From JBFWVR01 sp050246635 (GTDB taxonomy: Bacteria; Acidobacteriota; Vicinamibacteria; Vicinamibacterales; UBA2999), in the NCBI GenBank assembly GCA_050246635.1, contig JBFWVR010000018.1, positions 68,869 through 132,868 of the forward strand: 64,000 nucleotides of DNA. The letters are read 5' to 3'. Both the position numbers and the translations under genes were made by a program. The notes below the pieces were generated by a model. That model ran no database searches, was not told the origin of the DNA, and saw only the letters and a list, made by a program, of their open reading frames with translations. Positions 1-7,404 of this stretch are shown in pieces; position 1 is the first letter of the stretch, and the number at the start of each line of letters is the position of its first letter.

Positions 1-72
1 TCGTATCGCGTGATAGGCGCGATACATCTGGTTGGACCCGTCGATCAGGAAGAGCGTCGGCGCGTCGGCCAT
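1..72 (-). CDS. polA: DNA polymerase I, N-terminal fragment (cut by window edge)
   Basis: Only the first 24 codons are in the window, read leftward from an ATG whose complement lies at 70-72. They contain LFLIDGSNQMYRAYHAIR, the opening of the 5'-3' exonuclease domain of PolA: a hydrophobic strand, then the DG metal-site region and the YRAYHA helix. PolA removes primers and fills gaps in replication and repair. It is divergent from the lipoprotein gene starting at 107, leaving about 34 bp between start codons. The call rests on this short motif; a stand-alone 5'-3' exonuclease would begin the same way. Confidence 0.72.
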   Translation of the reverse strand, partial: MADAPTLFLIDGSNQMYRAYHAIR

Positions 73-106
73 GGAGGGACGGCCAGTATATCATTCGGAT
101 CTGGCC

Positions 107-907
107 ATGTTCGGAGCCGTCTCCTTCGTCCGCGACCGCATTCCGCGGGCTCTTTTCGCCCTCGTCGCGCTCTTCCCCGTCGCCGCGTGCGGTCCGGTGC
201 TCGGACCGAAGTACGAGTACGAGGAGGACATCTACCTCACGCTCGACGGCTCGGCGACCGTGTACGTGAACGCATCGGTGCCGGCGCTCGTCGCGCTCCG
301 CGGCGCGCCCTTCGATGTCGATCCGCGAGCCCGCCTCGACCGAGACGAGGTGCGGGCCTTCTTCGGGGCCGCCACGTTCGGCGCGCCGGACTGGGATGTG
401 GCGAACGTCAGCCTGTCGCGCCGCGACGGCCGGCGCTACGTCCACGTGCGCCTGGACGTGCCCGATGTCGCGGCGCTGTCGCGTGCCCGCGCGTTCGACT
501 GGTCGGAGTACCGCCTCGAGCGGACCGACGAGCAGTTCGTGTACCGGCAGCTCATCGGCAATCCCGCCGGCAGGGACGTGGGCGACGTCGGCTGGACGGG
601 CAACGAACAGGTGGCCGTCCGCCTGCACCTGCCGAGCCGCGTCACCTTCCACAACCTGCCGGACGGCGAGGTGGAACGCGGCAACATCATCTCGTGGGAG
701 CAGCCGCTGGCGGCGCGAATCGCGGGCGAGCCGCTGGTCGTCGAAGCCCGCATGGAGACGGAGTCCATCCTCGTCCGGACCCTGCTCCTGTTCGGCTTGA
801 TGATCCTGCTGGCGCTGGTGACGCTGGCCGGCCTGATCTGGATGGTGATGCGGCGTGGGGCCGGCGCGGATGAGCGCGAGGATGCCCGGCCGCCCCGATC
901 GGTGTAA
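107..907 (+). CDS. Lipoprotein with C-terminal transmembrane helix, unknown function
   Basis: 266 aa from the ATG at 107. The N-terminus has arginines, a hydrophobic stretch (ALFALVALFPVAAC) and a lipobox-like PVAAC, so it is probably a lipoprotein. A beta-rich middle region with no motif I recognise follows, then a second hydrophobic helix near the C-terminus (LLLFGLMILLALVTLAGLIWMV) and a short charged tail. Dual anchoring by lipid and C-terminal helix recalls LppM-like proteins, but I cannot confirm homology. An in-frame ATG at 71 would place charged residues before the signal and overlap the polA start, so 107 is preferred. The next gene follows after 27 bp and may be co-transcribed. Confidence 0.7.
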   Translation: MFGAVSFVRDRIPRALFALVALFPVAACGPVLGPKYEYEEDIYLTLDGSATVYVNASVPALVALRGAPFDVDPRARLDRDEVRAFFGAATFGAPDWDVANVSLSRRDGRRYVHVRLDVPDVAALSRARAFDWSEYRLERTDEQFVYRQLIGNPAGRDVGDVGWTGNEQVAVRLHLPSRVTFHNLPDGEVERGNIISWEQPLAARIAGEPLVVEARMETESILVRTLLLFGLMILLALVTLAGLIWMVMRRGAGADEREDARPPRSV

Positions 908-934
908 TCTGGAGTTTTGGCGCGGAGCACTCCT

Positions 935-1552
935 ATGGCCGATCTACCGACCGTGAACAAGCTGGCCTTCGGGGCCAAACCGACCGTCCTGCGCTGCTCC
1001 CGGTGCGGCAAGTTCGTCGACTGGGAGGACGCGCGCCTCCAGGTCGTCTGTGGCTGCCGGCCCCACCTCGACCTGCCGCCCGTCCTGGTCCGCGACGCCG
1101 AGGATCGGGACCGCCGGATCGTGGTCGACCTCTTCCAGCGCGACTTCGGCCGCATGCGCCTCATCGCCTACGGTGACGAGATGCACCTCGACCAGGCCGA
1201 CGCCATCGTCGCCGAGATGGAAGGCGAGATTGCCGGCGCGCTCGCGCACCGCGAGTTCCAGGGCGCGCTCCACATCATCGCCCTCGCGACGGATCCGATG
1301 TGGCAGCGGTCCGGCGTCGGCGCCTACCTCGTGGCCGAGGCGGAGCTCATCGCGCGGCGGCGCAGCCTGCCTAGTGTCCTCGTGGCGACCACCAACGACA
1401 ACCTGCCGGCGCTCTACTTCTACCAGCGTCGCGGCTACCGCATCACCGAGGTGCTGGCCGGCGCCGTGCCCGAGCACTTCAACGAGCCCGCCTCCGTCGG
1501 CTTCGCGGGCATTCCCATCCGCGACGAGATTCACCTCGAGAAGGAAGTCTGA
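935..1552 (+). CDS. GNAT-family N-acetyltransferase
   Basis: 205 aa. The first ~50 residues hold CSRCGKFVDW...CGC, a Cys-rich patch that may bind zinc. A GNAT fold follows: HIIALATDPMWQRSGVGAYLVAEAE is the beta4 strand plus the Q/RxxGxG/A acetyl-CoA pyrophosphate loop, and ATTNDNLPALYFYQRRGYRITEV is the usual C-terminal N-D-N-ALYFYQRRGY motif. GNATs move an acyl group from acyl-CoA to an amine; the substrate is unknown. The ATG at 935 is preferred over the upstream TTG at 917 because GGAG at 924-927 sits seven bases before it. A TAATCT box at 905-910 could be its promoter -10. It ends 3 bp from the convergent DsrE-like gene. Confidence 0.85.
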   Translation: MADLPTVNKLAFGAKPTVLRCSRCGKFVDWEDARLQVVCGCRPHLDLPPVLVRDAEDRDRRIVVDLFQRDFGRMRLIAYGDEMHLDQADAIVAEMEGEIAGALAHREFQGALHIIALATDPMWQRSGVGAYLVAEAELIARRRSLPSVLVATTNDNLPALYFYQRRGYRITEVLAGAVPEHFNEPASVGFAGIPIRDEIHLEKEV

Positions 1553-1555
1553 CCC

Positions 1556-2107
1556 TCAGGGGTTCAGCACGTACCCCTCGCTCGCCAGCACCAGGTGCGC
1601 GGTCATCGCCGACAGCGCCACCTTCACCGGCGTCGCCACGTCGCCCCGCGTGATACCGCGACTCGCGGCCGACTGTCCACACAGGTAGATCCGCGTCCCG
1701 GCCTTCGCGAGCGCCTCGATCAGGGCCAGGTTCGGGTTGTCGACGCCGAACCGCTTCCGGTAGGCCTCGTTCGAGAGCGCACTCACGGCCGCGCCGCCGT
1801 GCAGCACGACACCGACCGAGAGGTTCGCCGCGGGAACGCCCGCCTGCGCGTGCATGTTGAGGAAGCGCGCGGCGCTGTCGATGGCCGCGTTGACCTGATC
1901 GGGTTTCTCGGTGCCGGTGCTCACGTCGAACCGGATCTTCAGCGGGGTGTCGAGCGGCGTCGCCAGCCCGGGATCGGGCACGGCGAAGACGGTGCCGTAG
2001 TTCTCGATAATGGGGCCCGCGCTGCGCGTCTGCGCCGACGCTGCGGTGGAGAGAAGGGCGGTGGCGACGGCGAGGGCGGCCACCCTGGCGACATGAGGCG
2101 TGATCAT
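1556..2107 (-). CDS. Exported DsrE/DsrF-like protein
   Basis: 183 aa from the ATG at 2107 (a GTG at 2116 is the alternative). Residues ~1-25 form a signal peptide ending near ASAQ. The rest fits the DsrE-like fold: LKIRFDVSTG, an NLSVGVVLHGGAAVSAL strand-loop, then a cysteine in TRIYLCGQSAASRGI at the place where DsrE proteins carry their conserved Cys, and a closing VLASEGYVL. Cytoplasmic DsrE proteins carry sulfur as a persulfide; exported homologues are common but poorly characterised. No sulfur-metabolism genes are nearby, so its role is open. Confidence 0.78.
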   Translation of the reverse strand: MITPHVARVAALAVATALLSTAASAQTRSAGPIIENYGTVFAVPDPGLATPLDTPLKIRFDVSTGTEKPDQVNAAIDSAARFLNMHAQAGVPAANLSVGVVLHGGAAVSALSNEAYRKRFGVDNPNLALIEALAKAGTRIYLCGQSAASRGITRGDVATPVKVALSAMTAHLVLASEGYVLNP

Positions 2108-2217
2108 GCCGGACACGATACTACTGTCCGGCTGCCGGACCCGGCGGACGCCGGGGATGTGCCCGGTCGTCCGCCGCTCCCGGCTCCCGGCGCCTGGGGC
2201 CGCCGGGACGCCGCCCG

Positions 2218-2766
2218 TCAGAGCCCGATGCGCTCGAGCTCGGCCTGCACCTCGGCGTCCGTCTTGAGCGCGTTGGTCACCTCGAAGGCACCGAAGCCGG
2301 ACGCAAGCGAGCGAGCCAGCATGCGCTCGACGTTGCTGTTGACCACGCCCTCCAGCGTCACCCGGCCCCCGTTCACGACGATGCGGATGGGCGGGTTCGC
2401 CATCGCGGCGTAGTTCCAGAATGCCGAGTTGCCGTAGATCGCCCGGGCGATCCGGAACCGCAGCTCGTCGTCGAATTGCGAGACGGGGAGCACCTGAATC
2501 TTGTTGTCGATCGTGCTCACGCCCGCGACCTTGAGCACCCGGCGCTCGATGTCATCCCGCTTGTAGGGCATCGTCACCCACCCGCTGAGGACGATGTGCC
2601 CGTTGTCCACGGAGGCCGACACGCTGTCGAACACGGTGAGCTGCGTGTAGCGGTTCACCTGATCCGACACGTCCCGGAACACCTGGAGGTTCTTGCGATC
2701 CTGCGCCGACGCCACCGTCGCGACCAGGAGCGCCATCACCACGACCGACGCCATCCGCTTGACCAT
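2218..2766 (-). CDS. Exported BON-domain protein (two BON repeats)
   Basis: 182 aa. The start at 2766 is chosen because AAGGAG lies just upstream; the open frame continues 29 codons further without support. Signal peptide is about residues 1-23 (ASVVVMALLVATVASAQ). Two BON domains follow, each with a strand-turn-glycine signature: VSASVDNGHIVLSGWV (first) and PIRIVVNGGRVTLEGVV (second). BON domains bind phospholipid or other surfaces and occur in periplasmic stress proteins such as OsmY. It has a paralogue at 58839-59450 with the same architecture. Confidence 0.85.
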   Translation of the reverse strand: MVKRMASVVVMALLVATVASAQDRKNLQVFRDVSDQVNRYTQLTVFDSVSASVDNGHIVLSGWVTMPYKRDDIERRVLKVAGVSTIDNKIQVLPVSQFDDELRFRIARAIYGNSAFWNYAAMANPPIRIVVNGGRVTLEGVVNSNVERMLARSLASGFGAFEVTNALKTDAEVQAELERIGL

Positions 2767-3111
2767 GACCGTCAACTCCTTCTGTCTGCGCCGCCCGATA
2801 CCGGCGGCGATGCGTTGGGGAGTGCGCACGCCATGGCCTATTGCGACTCGCATGCCAAATAGGGATGCCTGTAGGTTATTGAACGGAGGCTGTTTATCAG
2901 GCAGCTGGCCTGTAGGCGTTGTCCCCTTCAGAGGTCAATCGGAATTGCCCGCGAACGGCCAAGAGACAACCAGCCACGAAGCGCTCGAAGCTCACGAAGA
3001 AGACCGGGGCATGTCGACACGCGGTCTCGAGATCTTCGTGTGCTTCGTGACCTTCGTGGCTGGCTCTTGGACTTGTCGAGCTGCGGACCTACCGGTGCTC
3101 GATCGCGGGTC
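2767..3111. other. 345-bp gene-free interval with a foldback
   Basis: No convincing coding frame is present: no signal peptide, domain or ribosome-binding site. The only structure I see is the CACGAAG-type foldback at 2972-3062. The part near 2800-2860 probably holds the promoter of the BON gene, but I cannot identify boxes with confidence. Confidence 0.6.
2972..3062. repeat. Intergenic foldback built of CTTCGTG/CACGAAG units
   Basis: Two 29-nt arms (2972-3000 and 3034-3062) are inverted copies matching at about 25 of 29 positions, with a ~33-nt loop. Each arm is made of three 7-mers close to CACGAAG or its complement CTTCGTG at 9-nt spacing. It lies between the BON and VWA genes. It could be a repetitive extragenic element or a terminator-like structure for the leftward transcript. 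Confidence 0.75.
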
Positions 3112-4185
3112 TTAGAACGATTTCGTAGCGGTATAACCGCGGCGCGCGCGGACGCGCAGCGAGGGGTTGTTCACCTCGACGCGGATGGTGTGCCAGCGGC
3201 CGTCGTCGTGTCCGGGGCTGGGATAGCCGAGGTAGTACTGCTGGGTCAGCTCGCTGGCGATGCCTGCCGTGGCCGGATCGAGATCACGCATGCTGCGCAC
3301 GATCTCGGTGCGGCCGCCGCTGTCGTCGGTGATATCCCGGAGGGCCAGGACGTTGACACGATCGCCGGCGCTGCCTCCCGAGGTGACCGGCGGATAGCCG
3401 GGGGGCGGCGTGGACGGCGGGAGGCCGGGAAGTCCCCGTCCGCCGGGCAGCGGGAACGGCGTCGGCCGTGGCGGGCGGGCCACCGGGGGCGTACGACGCG
3501 GCGTCCGCGTGATCACCGTGTCGCCCTGGCCGTCGATCCCGACGGCATAGACGAGCACCTCGGTCTGCCGCACGATCTGCCGGACCTCGTCGGCCTGGAT
3601 CACGCTGTTCGTGTCGTTGCCATCGGAGATCACGACGATGGCCTTCTTCTGGTTGCGCCCGCCCTGGGCCATCTGCACGGCCTCGGCCACGGCGTCGTAC
3701 ATCGCGGTGCCGCCGCCCGCGTGGATGCGGCCGAGCCGGTCGTACACCGCACGGCGATCCCGCGTCCAGTCCTGGACGAGCTCCACGTTCGATCCGAAGC
3801 GGTAGAGGAAGACCTCGTCGTCCGGGTTCAGGAGCTGCTCGAGGAACCGATCGATGGCGCCACGGGCGGCCTCCATCTTGTCGCCCGACATGCTGCCGCT
3901 CGTGTCGAGCACGATGCCGAGGCTGACCGGCACCCGTTCCGCGCTGAAGTGGGTGATCTCGACCGGCTCGCCATCGTCGTAGACGGTGAAGTCGTCCTGG
4001 CGCAGGCCGCCGTAGAACCGCCCGTTGCGGTCGGTGACGGTGGCCGTGACGTTGATGAGCTCAACGCCGCTCCGAAAGCGGAACCCCTGCTGCGCATCGG
4101 CGCCGGACACGGCCAGCAATGCGAGAGCGCCAGCGAGCAACGCGGCGCGGCGGCGTGGGTGCTCGGTCGGCGGTATGGACGACAT
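3112..4185 (-). CDS. Exported VWA-domain protein (VWFA-related, acidobacterial type)
   Basis: 357 aa. Signal peptide about residues 11-32 (LLAGALALLAVSGADAQ). A short beta region (GVELINVTATVTDRNGRFYGGL, TVYDDGEPVEITHF) precedes a von Willebrand factor A domain with an intact MIDAS motif DTSGSMS at residues 94-100 and IVVISDGNDTN further on. The VWA fold is interrupted by a Pro/Gly-rich insert at about residues 230-275, then finishes with a strand set ending RARRGYTATKSF. This layout matches the VWFA-related family expanded in Acidobacteria, whose function is not established; VWA domains bind protein ligands through a metal. The upstream gap to the next minus-strand gene contains a palindrome pair. 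Confidence 0.85.
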   Translation of the reverse strand: MSSIPPTEHPRRRAALLAGALALLAVSGADAQQGFRFRSGVELINVTATVTDRNGRFYGGLRQDDFTVYDDGEPVEITHFSAERVPVSLGIVLDTSGSMSGDKMEAARGAIDRFLEQLLNPDDEVFLYRFGSNVELVQDWTRDRRAVYDRLGRIHAGGGTAMYDAVAEAVQMAQGGRNQKKAIVVISDGNDTNSVIQADEVRQIVRQTEVLVYAVGIDGQGDTVITRTPRRTPPVARPPRPTPFPLPGGRGLPGLPPSTPPPGYPPVTSGGSAGDRVNVLALRDITDDSGGRTEIVRSMRDLDPATAGIASELTQQYYLGYPSPGHDDGRWHTIRVEVNNPSLRVRARRGYTATKSF

Positions 4186-4228
4186 GACTTGCAGATCCCC
4201 TTGCAGGCGGCTGGCACCACGGTTCGGG

Positions 4229-4324
4229 GAAATGGGGACCGTCCTGGACCGTCCCCATTTCAGCTGGCTATTTCAACGGACTGCAATCCATGAAATGAGG
4301 ACCGTCCTGGACCGTCCCCATTTC
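4229..4324. repeat. REP-like doublet of palindromes
   Basis: Two near-identical 33-bp palindromes lie at 4229-4261 and 4292-4324, each with the core GGGGACCGTCC-T-GGACCGTCCCC flanked by gaaat/atttc. Apart from one or two mismatches each forms a long hairpin. The copies differ at one position (gaaatgggg versus gaaatgagg) and are separated by 30 bp of unrelated sequence. They sit between two minus-strand genes. The form matches REP elements, but no RAYT-type transposase is in the window. Confidence 0.85.
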
Positions 4325-4332
4325 GGCTCGTG

Positions 4333-5172
4333 CTACCGCCGGTCGACGTGCGCGACCACGCCCGCTGGCGTGCGGAAGCTGACGCGATAGCGGGCGACGC
4401 GTCCCGGGGCGTCGATGCGGACCACGAACGGCGACTCGTCGCCGGGCGCGAGATGGCGGAAGTCCACCGGCGCGACCGCGCTCTTGACGAACGTGCCGTC
4501 CTGGTCGAACAGGAAGACCACCGCGTCGAGCTGATCGAGCGGCTTTCCCGGCGAGGGGTTCCGCACGAGCCCGGAGATCGCCAGCGTGCCATCCGCCTGG
4601 TCGTGCCCGAGCGACATGAGCTCGAGCGGCGGCCGATCCGACAGCGGAATGACTTCCGTCGCCGACGAGCTCGGGCCGGCAATCATCGAGGCGCCAAGTC
4701 CCACGAGCGCGATCATCAGCACCGCTGCGGCGACGGCGAGCCCTCGCTGGCGCCGGGCGCCCTGGGGTGGCGCGCTGAGGAAGCCTTCGGGCATCGCGCC
4801 GCTGCGGCCCGGGCGGGTCCCGACGTTCAAGGGCAGTTCGTTGTTCTCCGTGCCCGGCTGAAGGTACAGCTCGCGCGGCGGACGCGCCGTCCGCGCGGTG
4901 GCGCCAGCGGCCTGCGGCCTCGCCCGCGTGGCCGGGAGGTCCAGCACTGGCGCGGGGGCGGGTGCCCACGGAGCCCGCGCCGGCGGAGAGGCGGACCGGG
5001 CCGCCGGTCGTGCCGGCTTCGCCGGCGCTGGTGGGGCGACGTCCGCCGCCAGGGCCGCCACGCGCGCAGCCGACCGTGTGCGTTCACCTCGCACGACCCG
5101 CCACGCGACGAGGCTCATGACCAGGGCAACGCCCAGCGACACGATGGTGACCGTCAGCAGCACAGCGTCCAT
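4333..5172 (-). CDS. Membrane protein with proline/alanine linker and FxLYD-like C-terminal domain
   Basis: 279 aa. One hydrophobic helix at residues ~4-25 (VLLTVTIVSLGVALVMSLVAWRVV) is followed by a long Pro/Ala-rich linker, then a second helix at ~145-165 (GLAVAAAVLMIALVGLGASMIAG). The C-terminal ~85 residues (LAISGLVRNPSPGKPLDQLDAVVFLFDQDG...) read as a small beta-sandwich like the FxLYD/DUF3426 type, expected outside the membrane. The function is unknown. It lies between the TonB-like gene, 27 bp upstream, and the VWA gene, so the three may form one transcription unit at the envelope. Confidence 0.65.
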   Translation of the reverse strand: MDAVLLTVTIVSLGVALVMSLVAWRVVRGERTRSAARVAALAADVAPPAPAKPARPAARSASPPARAPWAPAPAPVLDLPATRARPQAAGATARTARPPRELYLQPGTENNELPLNVGTRPGRSGAMPEGFLSAPPQGARRQRGLAVAAAVLMIALVGLGASMIAGPSSSATEVIPLSDRPPLELMSLGHDQADGTLAISGLVRNPSPGKPLDQLDAVVFLFDQDGTFVKSAVAPVDFRHLAPGDESPFVVRIDAPGRVARYRVSFRTPAGVVAHVDRR

Positions 5173-5199
5173 TTCGCGATCCCAGAAGCTCGGCTGCGA

Positions 5200-6351
5200 T
5201 CAGCGCAGCCGGAATTCCACCGCCACTTCCACGAGCACGTCCACCGGCGTCCCGTGCATCGTGGCCGGCGCGAAGCGCCAGCGGCGGACCGCGTCCACCG
5301 CCCGTTCGTCGAGGCCGGCCCCAAGTCGCTGGAGCACCCGGACGTCCCCGACCGTGCCGTCGTAGCGGACGACGATCTCGAGCACGACGTCTCCCGTGAT
5401 CCGGCGTCGCTGCGCTTCGTCCGAGTAATCCGCCCGGACTTCCCGCAGCAATCGCGGCGGCTCCACGCCACTGCCGGGCCGGTACGGCCCGCCGCCCGTG
5501 CCACCGCCGCTGCCTGGCCCGATGCCCGGACCCTGGCCGTCGCCGATGCCGGCGCCTTCGCCCGCGCCCGCGCCTCCGCCGGTTCCGGGCCCCTGGCTGG
5601 GCGGCGCGTCCGCGATCGGCGCTGCCTCGATCACGCCGGTGTCATCGGCCTCATCCCCTGCGACGACGGCCACCGGCGCGGCGACCGTTGGCAACGTCCG
5701 CGCCTCGACCGGTCGTGGCGGTGGCTCCGGCGCCCGCGGCGGCGGCCGATGCGGAGGCTCGAGAGGCCGCCGCGGAGCCGGGGGATCCGGACGCCGCGGC
5801 GGCACACGCCGCGCGACGACCGGGCTGCTGGTCAGGCTCGGTCCCTTGCGCTGGGCCCGTGCCGGAGGCGCCGGTGCCCGAAGACCACCGCCCCCCCCGC
5901 CTCCGCCAGGGCCCGGCGTAGCCAGGAAGACCAGGCGGACCGGCTCGCGTTTCGTGACCGGCTCCGCCGTGTCGTCCGCCTTCGCGAGGCCCAGCGACCC
6001 GACGAGCAGGACCTGGAGCGCGAGCAGCCCGTGTGCCGATGAGGCCATCACGAGCGGCAGTCCCCGGCGCCCGCGGCGCGACGGGCCCACCGCCGGCAGC
6101 AGTCGAGGCAATCCAGTGCCGTCGGGGGGCATCGGATCGCCGTGCCTCAGGGCTCGCACCGCCCGCGCGGCCTCGGCGTGTGGCACGAGCTCGTCCATCA
6201 CCGGAGCCGCGGGGGCACCGGCCGGCAGGAGCGCGCTGACCGACCGGATCTGGCCGCGGGCCATCCGGGCGCGGACCTCGGCCTCGCTGACCCCGGCGGC
6301 GGCCGCGATCTCACGCGCGCTGAAGACGTCCGGCGGCTGGTGCTCGGCCAT
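5200..6351 (-). CDS. TonB-family protein with an N-terminal helix-turn-helix-like segment
   Basis: 383 aa from the ATG at 6351 (a TTG at 6369 is possible). Residues ~9-40 (DVFSAREIAAAAGVSEAEVRARMARGQI) look like a MerR/HTH-type helix pair. A transmembrane helix lies around 100-125 (LPLVMASSAHGLLALQVLLVGSLGL). Then comes a long Pro/Arg- and Gly-rich periplasmic span. Residues ~300-383 are a TonB C-terminal domain (ADYSDEAQRRRITGDVVLEIVVRYDGTVGDVRVL...LDERAVDAVRRWRFAPA). TonB proteins pass energy from ExbB/ExbD to outer-membrane receptors; no exbB/exbD is nearby. The cytosolic HTH-like head is unusual. Confidence 0.8.
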   Translation of the reverse strand: MAEHQPPDVFSAREIAAAAGVSEAEVRARMARGQIRSVSALLPAGAPAAPVMDELVPHAEAARAVRALRHGDPMPPDGTGLPRLLPAVGPSRRGRRGLPLVMASSAHGLLALQVLLVGSLGLAKADDTAEPVTKREPVRLVFLATPGPGGGGGGGGLRAPAPPARAQRKGPSLTSSPVVARRVPPRRPDPPAPRRPLEPPHRPPPRAPEPPPRPVEARTLPTVAAPVAVVAGDEADDTGVIEAAPIADAPPSQGPGTGGGAGAGEGAGIGDGQGPGIGPGSGGGTGGGPYRPGSGVEPPRLLREVRADYSDEAQRRRITGDVVLEIVVRYDGTVGDVRVLQRLGAGLDERAVDAVRRWRFAPATMHGTPVDVLVEVAVEFRLR

Positions 6352-6495
6352 AAGTACCGCGGGTTCCAAGGCAAAACCCCTGCCGCGCGCCTCTCGCGGA
6401 GGAATCCCCCCTGTTCGAGGTTTTCGGCCGATCCCGCCGGAGACTTTGGCCTGTTCGTCCCCGGGATGTGACGGTGGGAGGGGACAGGACGCCCC

Positions 6496-6501
6496 TATAC
6501 T
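6496..6501 (+). promoter_or_regulatory. TATACT -10 box, probable leaderless start of the SDR gene
   Basis: TATACT ends six bases before the ATG at 6508. There is no Shine-Dalgarno between it and the start, so transcription would begin at or next to the A of the ATG. No clear -35 box is seen. Confidence 0.5.
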
Positions 6502-6507
6502 CCCTCC

Positions 6508-7281
6508 ATGAGCGAATCCTTCACGGGCAAGGTGGTGGTGGTGACCGGCGCCTCGAGTGGCATCGGGCGGGCGGCGGCGATCAAGTTCGGGCGGGCGGGC
6601 GCCGCGGTGGTGGTGACGGCCCGCGACGGCGCGGCGCTCGGCGCGGTCGCGCAGGAGATTGTGGCGGCGGGGGGCACGGCGGCGGCCGTCGCGGCGGACG
6701 TCACGGCGGATGATGCCCCCGCGCGTGTCATCGGGGAGTCGGTGTCACGCTTTGGCGGGCTGGATGTCCTCGTGAACGCGGCCGGCGTGATCGCCAACGG
6801 CGCGACCGACGCGACCACGGACGAGGTGTGGGACCGCATGATGGCGATCAACGCCCGCGCCCCCTTCCGGCTGATGCGTGAGGCGTTCCCGCACCTCAAG
6901 GCGAGGCAGGGCAATGTGGTGACGGTCTCGAGCGTGAACGGCCTGCGCTCGTTTGCCGGTGTGTCGGCCTACTGCGCGAGCAAGGCGGCCGTGGATCACC
7001 TCACGCGCTGCGCCGCCCTCGACTGGGCGCCCCATGGCGTGCGCGTCAACGCGGTCAATCCCGGCGTGACGATCACCAACCTGCACCGGCGTGGCGGCAT
7101 GGACGAGGAACGGTACGCGGCCTTCCTGCAGCGATCGAAGGAAACGCACCCGCTCGGCCGCCCGGGCGAGGCTGACGAGATTGCCGACCTGATCCTGTTC
7201 GTCGCCTCCGAGCGCGCCGCCTGGATTACCGGCGACACCATCTCGATCGACGGCGGGCGGCACGCCACGTGCCTCAGGTGA
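6508..7281 (+). CDS. Short-chain dehydrogenase/reductase (SDR)
   Basis: 257 aa, the normal length of a classical SDR. The cofactor motif TGASSGIG is at residues 13-20, NAAG at 90-93, the catalytic Ser around 141-142 (VTVSSVNG), and Tyr155/Lys159 in YCASK. The C-terminus has NPGVTITNL and the usual ITGDTISIDGG closing strand. It would use NAD(P)H to reduce or oxidise an unknown alcohol or ketone substrate in the cytoplasm. It stands alone between divergent and convergent neighbours. The start has no ribosome-binding site and a -10-like box only 6 nt upstream. Confidence 0.92.
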   Translation: MSESFTGKVVVVTGASSGIGRAAAIKFGRAGAAVVVTARDGAALGAVAQEIVAAGGTAAAVAADVTADDAPARVIGESVSRFGGLDVLVNAAGVIANGATDATTDEVWDRMMAINARAPFRLMREAFPHLKARQGNVVTVSSVNGLRSFAGVSAYCASKAAVDHLTRCAALDWAPHGVRVNAVNPGVTITNLHRRGGMDEERYAAFLQRSKETHPLGRPGEADEIADLILFVASERAAWITGDTISIDGGRHATCLR

Positions 7282-7298
7282 AGGAATAGAGAATCCAG

Positions 7299-7404
7299 GA
7301 AAACGGAATCAAGAAAGGAATTCCGGAATGGGGAATCCAGAAGGCATGGGACAACGGGCGTTCCGCACTTCTGCCTTCCCCGTTCCTTTCTTGATTCCGT
7401 TTTC
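7299..7404. repeat. Intergenic hairpin repeat, family A copy 1
   Basis: Perfect 22-bp inverted repeats lie at 7299-7320 and 7383-7404, with weaker pairing continuing inward (AGAAGGCA near 7339 with TGCCTTC at 7372-7378) and outward. A 26-nt stretch at 7303-7328 is identical to 45783-45808. The element fills the gap between two convergent genes, and its right edge touches the stop codon of the methyltransferase-like gene. Confidence 0.9.
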
